NCBI GenBank assembly: GCA_009829735.1
Contig: CM020619.1
Span: 5,658,083 to 5,722,082 of the forward strand
DNA from: Pyropia yezoensis
Taxonomy: Eukaryota > Rhodophyta > Bangiophyceae > Bangiales > Bangiaceae
Length of the DNA: 64,000 nt
Direction: 5' to 3'
Each line of letters starts with the position of its first letter. Within the stretch, counting starts at the first letter, position 1. This document shows, piece by piece, positions 19,860-30,310 of the stretch. Position numbers and translations under genes: made by a program. The notes under the pieces are model-generated. The model did not search any database and was not told where the DNA came from. It saw nothing but the letters and a program-made list of their open reading frames with translations.

Positions 19860-22742
19860 ATGCGTTTGCCATGGACTCCACCTCGTGCCGAGGCGGCTTT
19901 GACGCGGCGGCGTGGACCTCGACGCGTCGCTGCGATGGCGTTTGCATCCGTCGCTGGTACGATTGGCTCTGGCTTCTTTGGCGGTATGCCGCAGTTGCTT
20001 GGCCACCATGGGGCGTGCTCGTTTACTCCGGTCTTTCCCAAGACACCCCGGCGGCGCGCGAGGCAACTTGCTTTTGTGCCCGTCTCTGTGGGTGGTCAGC
20101 GACGTCCGCCTTTGGTCGCTCGAGCTATTCCTGCGCCACAAGATGAAGCACTTCAGCCGCGGCGGGGCGATGGGTTGCAGTTCAAGTGGACCTGCACGTC
20201 GAGCACCCGCAAGTACCACCTGGCCAACTACCTCTGCGCAGCGTCAGCGCGCGTCAACCCGGTGCTGTGGAATTTTGGGAACGAGGCCCTGAGCAAGGAG
20301 TGGACGCTGTGCAAGTTGTGTGAAGCACAGCAACGCCGAGCCTCTCGCGAGACTGCTTCCCTTGTCGTCTCAGAGGAGCTTCAATCCGTGGACGAGGCTA
20401 CATCTGAGGCCTTGGTGGTCCGCGAAGCGCCTGTGTACAAGACCGCGTGGGCGGGCGACAGCAGAACGGCGGGCGGCGCAGTCAACGTGGTCGACCCGCT
20501 GCAGTTTTCGGCCAACGGGGCACTGCGAGTCCTGCGAGAGGAGGGCTGGTTTGTCAATGGTCCCACAGACCCCGCCGCGCCGTTCCCGCCCGTGCCACGG
20601 CCACCCCTGGGGCTGCACGTTTCTCGCGTCGTGCAGATGAGTGAGCTATGGCGGTGGCTCGCAACCACATGGGGTGACATCCGAACCGTCTACTCTATCA
20701 CGGCCCTCTCGGGAGGCGGCAAGTCATCCTTCCTTGGCGACGTTGCCAAATGTAAGGACGACCTTCCTGTGAAGGAGCCCGACTACGTACCTGGCCGCGT
20801 CTGCCGCCCCTTAGAGGTGGTCAAGGCGGCCCATGACATGAACGATCCCACCATGAGGACGTACCGCTACAGGACCTGGGGCGAGGTGGTGGACTTTGCC
20901 AATCGCACCGTCGTGTTTGGCATCTCGTTCAACTCCGACATGGGCTTCTCGGACCAAGACGCTCGACTGGCGCAACGCGAGGGCGCGGAGCTCTTCCCGC
21001 TTCTTTGTCGCATCATCTACAGCGAACATTGCGACCACCATCGCGTGCCGTGGGCGACATTCCTGGCCAAGTTTGAGGAAAAGCAGTTTGGAGCTGGTGG
21101 TGACGTGGACGTCGGCGTCGTTCGAGACGAAGTCGTACAGATTTTGCGCAACAAGCGCGGCAACCCCGACGCTCCGTCTCTGCTGCTAGTCGATGAGCTC
21201 GGCAAGGTTGGAGATGCCTTCGAGCTGTACAAGGGAGCGCTCTACGGCTACTGCTCGTCGGTACCCTCCTTCCGCTTGCTATTTTCCGCGATGGAGGTGG
21301 CCTTCCTCGACTTGTTGCGTGCTCCAGTGGAAGTCGTCAACGAGTACACCTTTAGGCGGAAGGGGTCGCCCACGTTGGTGTCGACCGCGACGATAGTTCC
21401 TTTGCTGCCTGAAGAGGAGCTGGTGGCGGCCCTGGTGGAGCGTGTCTTCGACCCGGGCATGCTGATTTTCTCGCGGGACGGCCGCGCTGTGCAGGCCGAG
21501 GAAGCAGCGCGGTCTCTTGCTGCCATTTGTGGTGGAATAGGGCGGTACTTGTCTTGTGCGCTCGAGGCCCTTTTACGCGGCGCACAGGGGTGCGCCGTCT
21601 GCCAGCTATTGCAGGGCGCGTCCTCTAGTAAGCCGAAGGGGATGGGGCCCGGCAGCGCTGCGTTCATCATTGCCAACAACCCCACTGTGCAGGCGGTCCT
21701 TATCACCGGTATTGAGGTGGAGGCGACGTCTCTGGCGGTCGTCGATCACAAGGGGCGGCCGGTAATGTGGGAGAAGCTGATCAGCAACGGCGAGTTTGGT
21801 GCCACAGCGGACGCCCGTGACGTGTTCCGGGATATTGCTGTCCCAACGCTTGCGATCATCGCTGCCACGAACCACCACAAGATGCTGGCGATCTTGACGG
21901 GCACGTCCGTCCGCGCCCAGACGACGGGCAGCCGTCAGCCCGAGCCCTGCTGCATGGCGGCGTTGACGAGCTTGATGGTTGGCCTGGGTACTGGTGGCAC
22001 CCCTCATGAAGCTGCCGAGCTCTATCATTACTGGTGGGAGGTGGCGGCCAGTCGGGCTCGCCAGCTCCTTTACTCGCTGTCGGGCCCCATCACGGGTCCC
22101 ATGACGGCGGCGGCCAAGTTTGCGAGTATGCCGCTCCGGGAGCTTTACCCGGACTCCCTGCCGGTGCGGATATTCGGCGGTCCCTGCTGCGATGGGGTTT
22201 CCGTGGACGCTTCCCGGGCGCGTGTGAACACTTTCCTTCCCCGCGAGTTTGAGACCACAATCGAGGACCTCGTCAACACCACGGCTCCCGAAGAGCTGCT
22301 GGACAACGTGTGGCGGTCCCCCGCTGGTTACATCGGGGTTGACTGCATGGTGTTTTACATCTGCATTCAAGGTGTGGCTGGCGGTCCACGTGCGGGCGAG
22401 CTCGTGTGCGTCGCGGTCAACAACAAGGACAGCAGCCCATGGGCGTCGACGTCCGTAGAACTGGACAACGCTGTTTCAAGCTACGAGAGCCTTGAGATGA
22501 GCTTTGGCGACAAGTGGGGCGAGTGGGCGGACCGCGTTGCCTTCGTCGTAGTGGCGAACAGAGACACCATGACGAAGTACGACGAGTTCCGGTCTTCTCT
22601 TGCGGCCTCGCGCACGTTGGTGTGCCTCCGGCAAGACATGCGCAAGATGTACGGCGGTGGGCTGTACAACCTGTACGCGTCCTGGCCCATCCTTTTTGGT
22701 GGCTACAAGGCAACAGACGCGATTGACTTGGAGTCGTCATGA
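19860..22742 (+). CDS. Crinkler (CRN)-like protein: P-loop NTPase plus restriction-endonuclease-like C-terminus
   Basis: 960 codons, uninterrupted, from ATG 19860 to TGA 22740-22742. An in-frame ATG at 19935 (MAFASVAGTIGSGFFGG) is an alternative start. Visible features: a basic N-terminal region; SITALSGGGKSSFLGDV, a Walker A with Lys288; SLLLVDELGKV, a Walker B with Asp445-Glu446; and near the end GVDCMVFYICIQG with Asp828 followed by ELVCVAVNNKDSS with Lys856. These match the D...xxK core of a PD-(D/E)xK-type nuclease, followed by DRVAFVVVANRD and YGGGLYNLYASW. This domain order is that of Crinkler/CR proteins, known as oomycete and chytrid effectors but present in many free-living eukaryotes, where conflict or genome-defence roles were proposed. 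Flanking repeats and a nearby family remnant fit a fast-turnover family. The assignment is from motifs and architecture. Confidence 0.75.
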   Translation: MRLPWTPPRAEAALTRRRGPRRVAAMAFASVAGTIGSGFFGGMPQLLGHHGACSFTPVFPKTPRRRARQLAFVPVSVGGQRRPPLVARAIPAPQDEALQPRRGDGLQFKWTCTSSTRKYHLANYLCAASARVNPVLWNFGNEALSKEWTLCKLCEAQQRRASRETASLVVSEELQSVDEATSEALVVREAPVYKTAWAGDSRTAGGAVNVVDPLQFSANGALRVLREEGWFVNGPTDPAAPFPPVPRPPLGLHVSRVVQMSELWRWLATTWGDIRTVYSITALSGGGKSSFLGDVAKCKDDLPVKEPDYVPGRVCRPLEVVKAAHDMNDPTMRTYRYRTWGEVVDFANRTVVFGISFNSDMGFSDQDARLAQREGAELFPLLCRIIYSEHCDHHRVPWATFLAKFEEKQFGAGGDVDVGVVRDEVVQILRNKRGNPDAPSLLLVDELGKVGDAFELYKGALYGYCSSVPSFRLLFSAMEVAFLDLLRAPVEVVNEYTFRRKGSPTLVSTATIVPLLPEEELVAALVERVFDPGMLIFSRDGRAVQAEEAARSLAAICGGIGRYLSCALEALLRGAQGCAVCQLLQGASSSKPKGMGPGSAAFIIANNPTVQAVLITGIEVEATSLAVVDHKGRPVMWEKLISNGEFGATADARDVFRDIAVPTLAIIAATNHHKMLAILTGTSVRAQTTGSRQPEPCCMAALTSLMVGLGTGGTPHEAAELYHYWWEVAASRARQLLYSLSGPITGPMTAAAKFASMPLRELYPDSLPVRIFGGPCCDGVSVDASRARVNTFLPREFETTIEDLVNTTAPEELLDNVWRSPAGYIGVDCMVFYICIQGVAGGPRAGELVCVAVNNKDSSPWASTSVELDNAVSSYESLEMSFGDKWGEWADRVAFVVVANRDTMTKYDEFRSSLAASRTLVCLRQDMRKMYGGGLYNLYASWPILFGGYKATDAIDLESS

Positions 22743-23301
22743 TGTGCAGCGACGGAGTCGAGCTAGACCCGCCGGCCGTCGGACGGGGTTGTAGGCCTCT
22801 GCTCAGCCTGGCGGGCGGAACCCGCTGATCGTTGTTCGACGCCCCCTTCCGCCGCCGGCCGCCCATCGTCAACCTCCGCCGGCTGTCGGCCGCTGCCCTC
22901 CCGCATCAACGCCTTGCCGTTTCCCCCGTCAGCGGCGCAGTGGTCCATCATGAAGAAGCGCATTGTGCGGACGCTCATGCTGCAACTACCCGACTGCCCC
23001 ACCGTCAAGGCGCGGGCGTCGTTGCCCAGGACTGAGGACTAGGAGGCTGGTAACTGGGTGCTGTGGAGGGTGACGCTCCGGCGGGTGCGGCGGCGGGCAG
23101 TGCGAGAGGACGTGCTTGGGGCGGTCGCTCATGACGACGGGGTACCGACGTGGACTTGGAGTAAGGGGGGAAAGAAGGCCCCTCCGGCTACCCCTAGCTG
23201 TCCGAGTCACAGACATTACGCTTGCCGCGGTGGCGGCAGCGGCGACTCTGGCGGCGGTGGCGGCCGCGGCGGTGGCGGCGACGGCAGAAGCCCCTCCCCC
23301 A
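22743..23301. other. intergenic between convergent genes
   Basis: Lies between the convergent 3' ends of the Crinkler-like gene (plus) and the malectin-Kelch gene (minus). Short open frames occur on both strands but none has a domain or convincing composition. No terminator or poly(A) signal can be picked with confidence. Confidence 0.6.
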
Positions 23302-25752
23302 TTACCTGCCCCTACTCGTCTTCTTCCACGCAGGGCGCACCTGCCCCTCATCGTCTTCTTGCACGCAGGGCGCGGCGGCCCCGGCCGAGTAGACCTCAAA
23401 CGAGTTGAGCTCTGGCGTCCCCCCCTGGTCCCCCGACCCCGCCACAACGTAGGCCGCCCCCGCACACACCACCGCCGGCGACGCGTGGCGGCCGCGGACC
23501 ATGGCCGCCGGCGGGGCGGGTGTCACCATCCGCCCCGCCGCGACGTCCAGCACCTCCGTCTCGGGCCACACGCGGCCGCCGCCCTCGCCGCCCGCCACCA
23601 CCACCGTGTCGCCCAGGGCGGCCACCGCCGGCGCGCCGCGGCCGTGCGCCAGCGCCGCCCGCGGCAGCGTCGTCCACGTGTCTGCCTGGAAGGAGTAGAC
23701 GTTAATGGCGGTGCGGACGGCGTTGAAGGGGGTGGCGCTGCCGCCGTCGCGGCCGCCCGCCAGCACCAGCTGCCCCCGCGACACCACCCCGTACACGTGG
23801 TCCCGCGACCGGGGGAGAGGCGCCCGCGCGCTCCACGACGCCGCCCGCCCGGTCGTGGACGGCACGTAGCGGGTGAGGAGGGTGCTGCTCTCTGACCGGG
23901 CGCCGTGGCCGCCCACGTTGCCACCCGCCAGGTAGATGGCGCCGGCGTGCACCACTGCCGCCGCGGAGCCCCGGTTGAACGCGGCGGGGATGACATCGCC
24001 GGCCGACCAGGCGTCCGCGGTGGAATTGTACACCAGCACCCGCTCCAGCAGCGTCTCGGCGGGGTAGGTGCCCGTCCAGGCGGCTACCACCACGATGGCA
24101 CCCTCAAAGGAAACACACTGCATGTGGTGGACGCCGCCGGGGGTGTAGGGCGGCGGCGCGGCGGGGGCCTAGGTGGCGGTGGATGGGGTGTAGACGAGGG
24201 TGGGCAGCCCCGGGGACTGGCGGGAGCGGCCGCCAATGAGGTAAAAGCGGTTGCGGTGGTTGACAAAGCAGTTTTTGTGGCGCCTGGCAGACGCGGGCGC
24301 GTCGGGGAGGGGCGACCACGCCGCCGCGACGGCGGGGGCGGGCGTCGGTGTCGGCGTCGGCGTCGGCGTGGCGGAAGAAGGCGTTGGCTTTGCGGTCGGC
24401 ATCTCGGGCGTCGGCGTCGGTGCCGGCGTCGGTGCCGGCGTCGGCGCACCGCTCCCCCCTGCCACCACCACTTCGATGGCCTGGATGGCCACGTTTTGGA
24501 CGCTCGCCACCATTGAGATGACCAGCGGCCCCCCCCCCACCGTCACGTCAAAGCTCTTGACGACGGCGGTGGCCGCCCCCGCGTCCGCAAACAGATCATA
24601 GTCTGCCAGCACCACCAGCGGGGCGGCGGTGGCGCCGTCGCCAATGGCAATGTCAAACACCCGCTTGCCCACCGCCGACGTCCAGACGTACACCTCGGCA
24701 AACATCAGGCGGACGGTGTAGGCGCCAGGCGCCACCGGCAGCTCATACGCCACCGTGCGGCCGTACCGAAAGGTGTGGTACAGGGCGGCGGTGGTCGTGC
24801 CGGCCACGGGCCGGACAATGGTGCCGGTGCGGGTGCCGCCGCCGCTGCGCACATAGGGGCCGTCGGGGGTGTAGCCGCCCAGCGCGGGGCCGCCGACGTT
24901 GAGCTTGACAGGCACCGCGAGCGCCCCAGCGGCGGGCGTCGGGGTGGGCGCTCCCGCCATTGGCGTCGGCGTCGGCGCGGTGGGTGTCGGCGACGGCGAC
25001 GCCGTGGGAGGAGACGCCGTCGGCGTGGGCGTCGCGGTGGTGGGCGTCGCCGTCGCCGTGACGGACGTTGGCGTTGGCTTCGGCGGCGGGGAGGACGGGA
25101 CCCCTCCCCCCCCCCCCACCCACGCCAGCGTCGCCCCCGAGATGGTCGGGTTGTTGGCGACCGTCGCGTTGAGCCACACCGCCACCGCCCCCCCCGCTGG
25201 CAGCGTCAACGTCGCCCCCACATCGACCGCCACGTGCGACCGCCCCCCACCCGCCACCCATAGGTCCACGTCCCGGAGGTTCAATGCCAGCGGGCCACCG
25301 CCGCCGCCGCCGCCGCCCCCCGCGTCGGCGGCGACATCGGCGGCGGCGGCAATGTGGAAGCGCCGCACGCCGGCGGCGGTCGCCCACGTCTCGGCAAAGT
25401 GAAGGGTGAGGGCGTAGGCGCCCGCCGCGGCGGGGGCAGGGGCGGCCAGCGCCAGCCGAATGTCGGCGGCCGCCCACAGGCACGTCGCGCGCATCGTCGC
25501 CGTCGCGTCGTCGGTGGCGGCGGCGGGGTTGCCGTCGGCCGCCGCGACGGCCCGCGAGGACGTCCACTCCCGGCGGGCTGCCGCGGAGGGTGCCACAGCC
25601 ACCCCCGCCGCGTACGCGGCGCCGATCGCGGGGCCGCCAAAATTCCACCGCGACACCCCGCCCCTGGCGACGGCGGCGGCGGCGGTGATAGGGGCGGTGG
25701 CAATCCCTGCCGCCGCCGCCGCAACTGCGACGGCCGCGACGGTGCGAATCAT
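23302..25752 (-). pseudogene. malectin-malectin-Kelch secreted protein, one in-frame TAG
   Basis: Minus-strand frame of 816 codons from ATG 25752, interrupted only by TAG at 24169-24171 (after codon 527). Order: signal peptide (MIRTVAAVAVAAAAAGIATA); malectin domain 1 (SRWNFGGPAIGAAYAAGVAV, YALTLHFAETW, AVWLNATVANNPTISG); Thr/Pro linker; malectin domain 2 (KLNVGGPALGGYTPDGPYV, YTVRLMFAEVY, VGKRVFDIAI, IQAIEVVVAGG); a second Thr/Pro linker; then Kelch repeats (RFYLIGGRSRQSP, AIYLAGGNVGGHG, QLVLAGGRDGG, TVVVAGGEGGG, AYVVAGSGD). The stop replaces the residue after TPSTAT, where Kelch blades normally have Trp, so TGG to TAG is the simple explanation. Malectin domains bind carbohydrate and Kelch propellers bind partners or sugars, so a wall or extracellular matrix role is inferred. 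If the TAG is real, the product keeps both malectin domains and loses the propeller. Confidence 0.75.
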
Positions 25753-25969
25753 GGTTGATAAAGCGAGGAGGGGGGGGAGGGGGGGAGGAGGGGGCGAAGG
25801 GGGGGGAGGAGGGGGGTGATGGAGGGGATGGCGCACCGAGCGGCAGGCGAGCACCCGTGAAGGCTAAGTTGGGGGGCGAGGGGCGGGGCACCAGGTTGGC
25901 GCCGACTGTGTTGGGAGTGGAGGGGAGGGAGCAGCGGCAGACAGAGAGGCGCGCCCTCACCCCCTCCTA
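25753..25969. other. upstream region of malectin-Kelch gene, G-rich
   Basis: The 5' flank of the minus-strand gene is almost pure purine on the plus strand (pyrimidine on the sense strand) at 25764-25822, a common look for TATA-less promoters. No TATA motif seen. Confidence 0.3.
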
Positions 25970-26575
25970 TGTAGCGGCCTCGGGGGGGAAACACCGCCGC
26001 GGCAGCACAGCAGCCGCACGGGGCGGTCGGGTCGGCGGCGGTGCCATGCGCGCGACGCTGCGCGACCGCCCCCGCAATGGCGCGAGACGCGGGGGACCCC
26101 ACCCTTTGATGCGGGGGCAATGGGGGGGGAAGGGGATGGAAGAAGCCCCGCCTCTGGGAAGGAAGCCGTCGTCCGCCCAAGCGGGCGTGGCCACCGCGCC
26201 CTCCAGGGGGGGCGGGCCCGCCGCGCCACCCCCTTCCCAACGGGCGCGGGTGGGGGGGGTGGCAGCCCCCCCGGCAACGACGCAAGCCGGTGAACCTCAC
26301 CCAGGGCACCACCCGCGGGGGAGGCGTGCCACTGCCCGTGGCACCCCCGCGGCCGTCGCCACAGCCGGCCGCCCCCGTCCCACAGGGTGGGCCCACCGGC
26401 GCGGGGGGGGGTGGTGGGGGGGGGGGCGACTGCGCGGCCGGGGCCGACGGTGGAATCTCGTTAACAGAGGGCGGCTGCAACGTGCGCGTCAGCCGATCGT
26501 CCTGGGTGGGAAAACGACGTAGGCCATTCGTCGCGAAAATGTACCACTCGTGCTGGGGTGTACTGGGAAGCAATG
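25970..26575. repeat. dispersed repeat, copy b (split by about 380 bp)
   Basis: Two blocks, 25970-26057 (TGTAGCGGCC, then CAGCCGCACGGGGCGGT) and 26440-26575 (GGCCGACGGTGGAATC and the part shared with 19222-19340), are contiguous in the copy at 27977-28170. The intervening 26058-26439 is extra: a G-rich, Pro/Gly/Arg-coding segment that is either an insertion here or a deletion in copy c. Confidence 0.75.
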
Positions 26576-27320
26576 GCTGCTCCCTCCCACTCGCCGTCCG
26601 ACACACCCCCGCACACCCTGCCACCGACGTACGCCACCGTTGCCTTCGTCGCCGATGCTCCTCCCGCCGTGCCGCCGCCACGCACCGCCGTCGTTGCCGC
26701 ACCCATTCCCGTCGCAGGGAGGGTTGCGCCGCCAACCGCCACCGAGTTGCCGCCGTGCGGCTGGGCGGGGGGGTAGGAGACGGGGTCAAGCTCCGATCCG
26801 AGCTCCTGCTCCCCCCACACCCCGCCCAGCCGGCCGCCGTAGCCGCACCCGCCGGTCGGCACCCCGACCGGCGCACCCCCCGTTCCACCCCCTCTCCCCC
26901 CCCTCCCCCTACCAGCCAGAGAGGGGGGTAGGAGTGTCGCATGCTCCCGTGGGGCGCTCCTCCGACTTCGGCGGGGCGCCGTCCCTGCCAGTGGCGGCGG
27001 CTACCGCGGGCACGTGGGTGTCGCCGCCGCTTGAGTACTGCTCCTGCGTAACATACGGTGGGAAAAAAAGGGAAGACCCGAAAAACGAAAGCAACAAAAA
27101 GAGAACAGAATGGGTGAGCGTAATGGAGAAAGACAGCGGTAGGCAAGTCGCCACTCAGAGCAGCGCCGCAGGCCGACGGCAGCGCGCGCCCAGGCAGCGC
27201 CGCAGGCCGACGGCAGCGCGTGTCACGGCAACGCGCGAACGGAGGGGGCGCGCGCGACAGTGGGACGTCACCTTGGACGACCAAGCTTACTTGTATGCAT
27301 GGGGAGGCGGGGGGGAGTGG
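26576..27320. other. no supported gene; short dispersed sequence
   Basis: 26576-26775 contains a plus frame (TLPPTYATVAFVADAPPAVP) of plausible composition but only 70 codons. 27060-27110 is A-rich (GGGAAAAAAAGGGAAG type). 27160-27235 holds a GCAGCGCCGCAGGCCGACGG direct duplication. Nothing can be annotated firmly. Confidence 0.5.
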
Positions 27321-27538
27321 AAGAGGCGTTGGGGACGGAGCGAGGGGCGGAGAGGAGAAGGTCGGAGGGGAGAGGAAGGAGCGTTGAGGAGGGAGCGGGG
27401 GGCCGAGAAAAGAGGGTTGGAGGGGAGAGGAAGGGGCGTTGGGGACGGAGCAGGGGGCGGAGAACAGAGGGTCGGAGGGGAGAGGAAGGGGCGTTAAGGA
27501 CGGAGCGGGGAGCGGGGAGCGGAGAAGAGAGGGTCTGA
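27321..27538. repeat. 55-bp purine-rich minisatellite, four units
   Basis: Units start at 27321, 27376, 27431 and 27486 (AAGRGGCGTT), period exactly 55. They are almost entirely A/G on the plus strand, with the sequence diverging mostly by single substitutions. The overlapping plus and minus open frames are a by-product. Confidence 0.92.
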
Positions 27539-27976
27539 TGACGACCATTCGTGCCTTGTTGACACAGTCAGCTGTCCACGTTGCGATATTCAAAATTCTT
27601 TGGAAGGACAGGGCAGGTCGTTGGCGGCAGCCGAGACGCGTCTGTGAGGTGCCACCAGTCAACTGCCCTCTCCAGCCATCTTTGAATTGGCTGCCACACA
27701 CCATACTGTAGTTGAATGCCCGCTTACAAAGAAGACGGACGTACGACACGTCGTCCAATGATTGTGGTCTGTTGACTGTCTATGCAAGAACTCCATCCTT
27801 GATGGGAGACTTTCGCGAAGTCCACCCCATCGAGTCAGACTGGTTGGACAAGCGACAGGGCTATCGAATCCGACCACGGCTGGCTTTCAGGATGGGGCCA
27901 AAAACGCCCATTGAGCTTTGGGTTCAATGGGGTTTTGGGTTCAATGGACCTGCGATGGGGGTTCGGGGAGAGGTGA
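27539..27976. other. gene-free interval, near-average composition
   Basis: Lower GC than the neighbours. Includes a direct repeat of TGGGTTCAATGG / TGGGTTTTGGGTTCAATGG around 27915-27950. Open frames are short and unconvincing. Confidence 0.5.
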
Positions 27977-28170
27977 CGATGTAGCGGCCATGGGAGGGAC
28001 ACACCGCCACGGCAGCGAAGCAGCCGCACGGGGCGGTGGGGTCGGCGGCGATGCCATGCGCGCGACGCGGGCCGACGGTCGAATCCCGTCACCAAAGGTT
28101 GGCTGACGCATGCGCGTCAGTCGATCGTCGTGCGTGTGGGAGAGAGGTGGAGGCCGTTTTCGCGACGGTG
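27977..28170. repeat. dispersed repeat, copy c (uninterrupted)
   Basis: Aligns with 25970-26057 and then directly with 26440-26530, at clearly lower identity than copies a and b share with each other. It shows the family unit without the 380-bp extra segment. Confidence 0.7.
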
Positions 28171-28985
28171 TTTTTCTCAAGGACCCCAGGAAATATAAAA
28201 AGTTCGTACGGCACCATCGCTGCCGAGTGTTTTTTGTTCACTTTTTGGGCTCCGCCTTTCTCAGCCTGGACAGAGGGAGCCAAGATTGACGCAGCCGCGC
28301 CCCGTGTAGTATCTCGAAGAAAGGGGCCCCACATGTCCACTGTAAATTCGGAAATCCTGAATCGAGACGTGGCGCCCTCCCAGCACCCCGTCAGGGCCAT
28401 ATAGTTGAAATCTAATATAAACCAACTCCCTCCTGAATGACATTGGATGACGGTCGCGGAGGCGTGGAATGACACGCCCTCGCCAGGGAATAAGTGCGAC
28501 TGGACAGATTACGACTATTCATGGACAACTCCCCGGTTAGCACGACACTAGCTAGCTAATAAAAGAGGTTCCTGCGTCACATGCCCTGGCTGGACCTCTC
28601 GGGGGTGTGACCGGCTGACGTGGTCTCTCGCATGTCTCAGGGATGTGACAAGCTCTCAGCCAGGTATCACATATGAACCCTCGACGCGGGAGGCACGGGC
28701 TGGCACGCCGCGGCCTGCGTGGGCCGCGGGGGTGCGCGCCGCATGGCAACCGGTGGTGTGCCGGCCGCCCTGGCCGGGGGCGCGCCTGGCCGGTGGCGGG
28801 ATGAGGCGAGCTGCCCTGCAGCGCTGGCGGCGGGCGCCTGGCTGCCGTGGGGAGCGGCCGCCAGTCGGTGGATGTGGCCGCCGGCAGCGTGGGGCGGCGG
28901 CCGGTAGCGGTGGGCAGAATGCGCGGCCGCTGGGCTGCTACACGAACCGACGCTAGCGGGGGCGTGAACGCTGCCCAGCGGGGGC
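28171..28985. other. gene-free interval, A+T-richer then grading into minisatellite
   Basis: Contains AAATATAAAAAG at 28191, a TATA-like string with no gene downstream that I can support. The minus frame 28475-28089 is open but of random composition. From 28690 the sequence becomes GC-rich with degenerate minisatellite units. Confidence 0.45.
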
Positions 28986-30310
28986 TGGCGGCCGCAAGGG
29001 TGGGCTGTCGGAAGCGGGAGGTGGCCCCCGGCAGCGGGGGCAGGCCGCCTGCAGCGGGGGGCGGCCGCCGGCAGCGGGGAGCGGCCGCCGGCAGCGGGGG
29101 GCCGCCGCCGGCAGCGGTGGGCGGCGGCCGGCAGCGGGGGGCGGCCGCCGGCGGCGGGGGGTGGTCGCAGGCGGCGGGAGGCGGCCGCCAGTGGCGGGAG
29201 GCGGCCGCCGGCGGCGGGGGGCGGCCGCCGGCATCGGGCGGCGGCCGCCGGTAGCGGGCGGCGGCTGCCGGCGGCGGGGGACGGCCGCCGGTAGCGGGGT
29301 GCGGCCGCCGGCAGCAGCGGGCCGCGCGGAGCGGCCGCCGGTAGCGGGCGGCGGCTGCCGGCGGCAGGGGGCGGCCGCCGGCATCGGACGGCGGCCGCCG
29401 GTAGCGGGCGGCGGCTGCCGGCGGCGGGGGACGGCCGCCGGTAGCGGGGTGCGGCCGCCGGCAGCAGCGGGCCGCGCGGAGCGGCCGCCGGTAGCGGGCG
29501 GCGGCTGCCGGCGGCAGGGGGCGGCCGCCGGCATCGGACGGCGGCCGCCGGTAGCGGGCGGCGGCTGCCGGCGGCGGGGGGCGGCCGCAGGCGGCCGGGG
29601 GGAGCTACCGGCAGCGGTGGGCGGCCGCCGGCAGCGGGGGGCGGCCGCCGACAGCGGTGGGCGGCTGCCGGTAGCGGGGGGCGGCCGCCGGCAGCGGTGG
29701 GCGGCTGCCGGCAGCGGGGGGCGGCCGCCGCGGGGGGCGGCCGTCGGCAGCGGGGGGCGGCCGGCGGCGGCGTAGGGCGGCCGCCGGCATCGGGCGGCGG
29801 CCGCCGGCGGCGTAGGGCGGCCGCCGGTACTGGGGTGCGGCCGCCGGCAGCGGTGGTCCGCGCGGAGCGGCCGCCGGTAGCGGGCGGCGGCTGCCGGCGG
29901 CGGGGAGCGGCCGCAGGCGGCGGGGGGGAGCTGCCGGCAGCGGTGGGCGGCCGTCGGCAGCGGGGGGCGGCCGCTGGCGGCGGGGGGCGGCCGCCGGCAT
30001 CGGGCGGCGGCCGCCGGTAGCGGGGAGCTACCGGCAGCGGGCGGCGGCTGCCGGCGGCGGGGAGCGGCCGCAGGCGGCGGGGGGGAGCTGCCGGCAGCGG
30101 TGGGCGGCCGTCGGCAGCGGGGGGCGGCCGCTGGCGGCGGGGGGCGGCCGCCGGCATCGGGCGGCGGCCGCCGGTAGCGGGCGGCGGCCGCCGGCAGCGG
30201 GGGATGGCGCCCGGCCGCGGGGGGCGGCCGCCGGTAGCGGGGGGCGGCTGCCGGCGGCGGGGGATGGCCCCCGGCTGCGGGGGGCGGCCGCCGGCAGCGT
30301 GGGGCGGCTG
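28986..30310. repeat. 20-bp GC-only minisatellite, about 65 units, with higher-order duplications
   Basis: Unit consensus GCGGCCGCCGGCAGCGGGGG (NotI site in each perfect unit). 29061-29320 is in exact 20-bp register, then the phase jumps by 10. Two larger copies are superimposed: 29251-29400 is repeated without any difference I can see at 29401-29550 (150 bp), and the block from 29881 recurs from 30038 (offset 157, about 140 bp). All frames lack stops, so 500-codon frames of Pro/Ala/Arg on the minus strand (30157-28667) are probably artefacts, although a Pro-rich repeat protein cannot be excluded. Confidence 0.93.

Noticed and set aside
25749-27758. 669-codon minus-strand open frame
   Set aside because: Crosses the dispersed repeat, a G-rich block and the 55-bp minisatellite; Pro/Arg/Ser low complexity with no domain.
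28667-30157. 496-codon minus-strand Pro/Ala/Arg repeat protein
   Set aside because: The sequence is a GC-only minisatellite open in several frames; phase jumps of 10 bp are not multiples of three, so coding selection is unlikely.
28986-30310. Regular short repeats resembling a CRISPR array
   Set aside because: No unique spacers; direct head-to-tail 20-bp units in a eukaryotic context.
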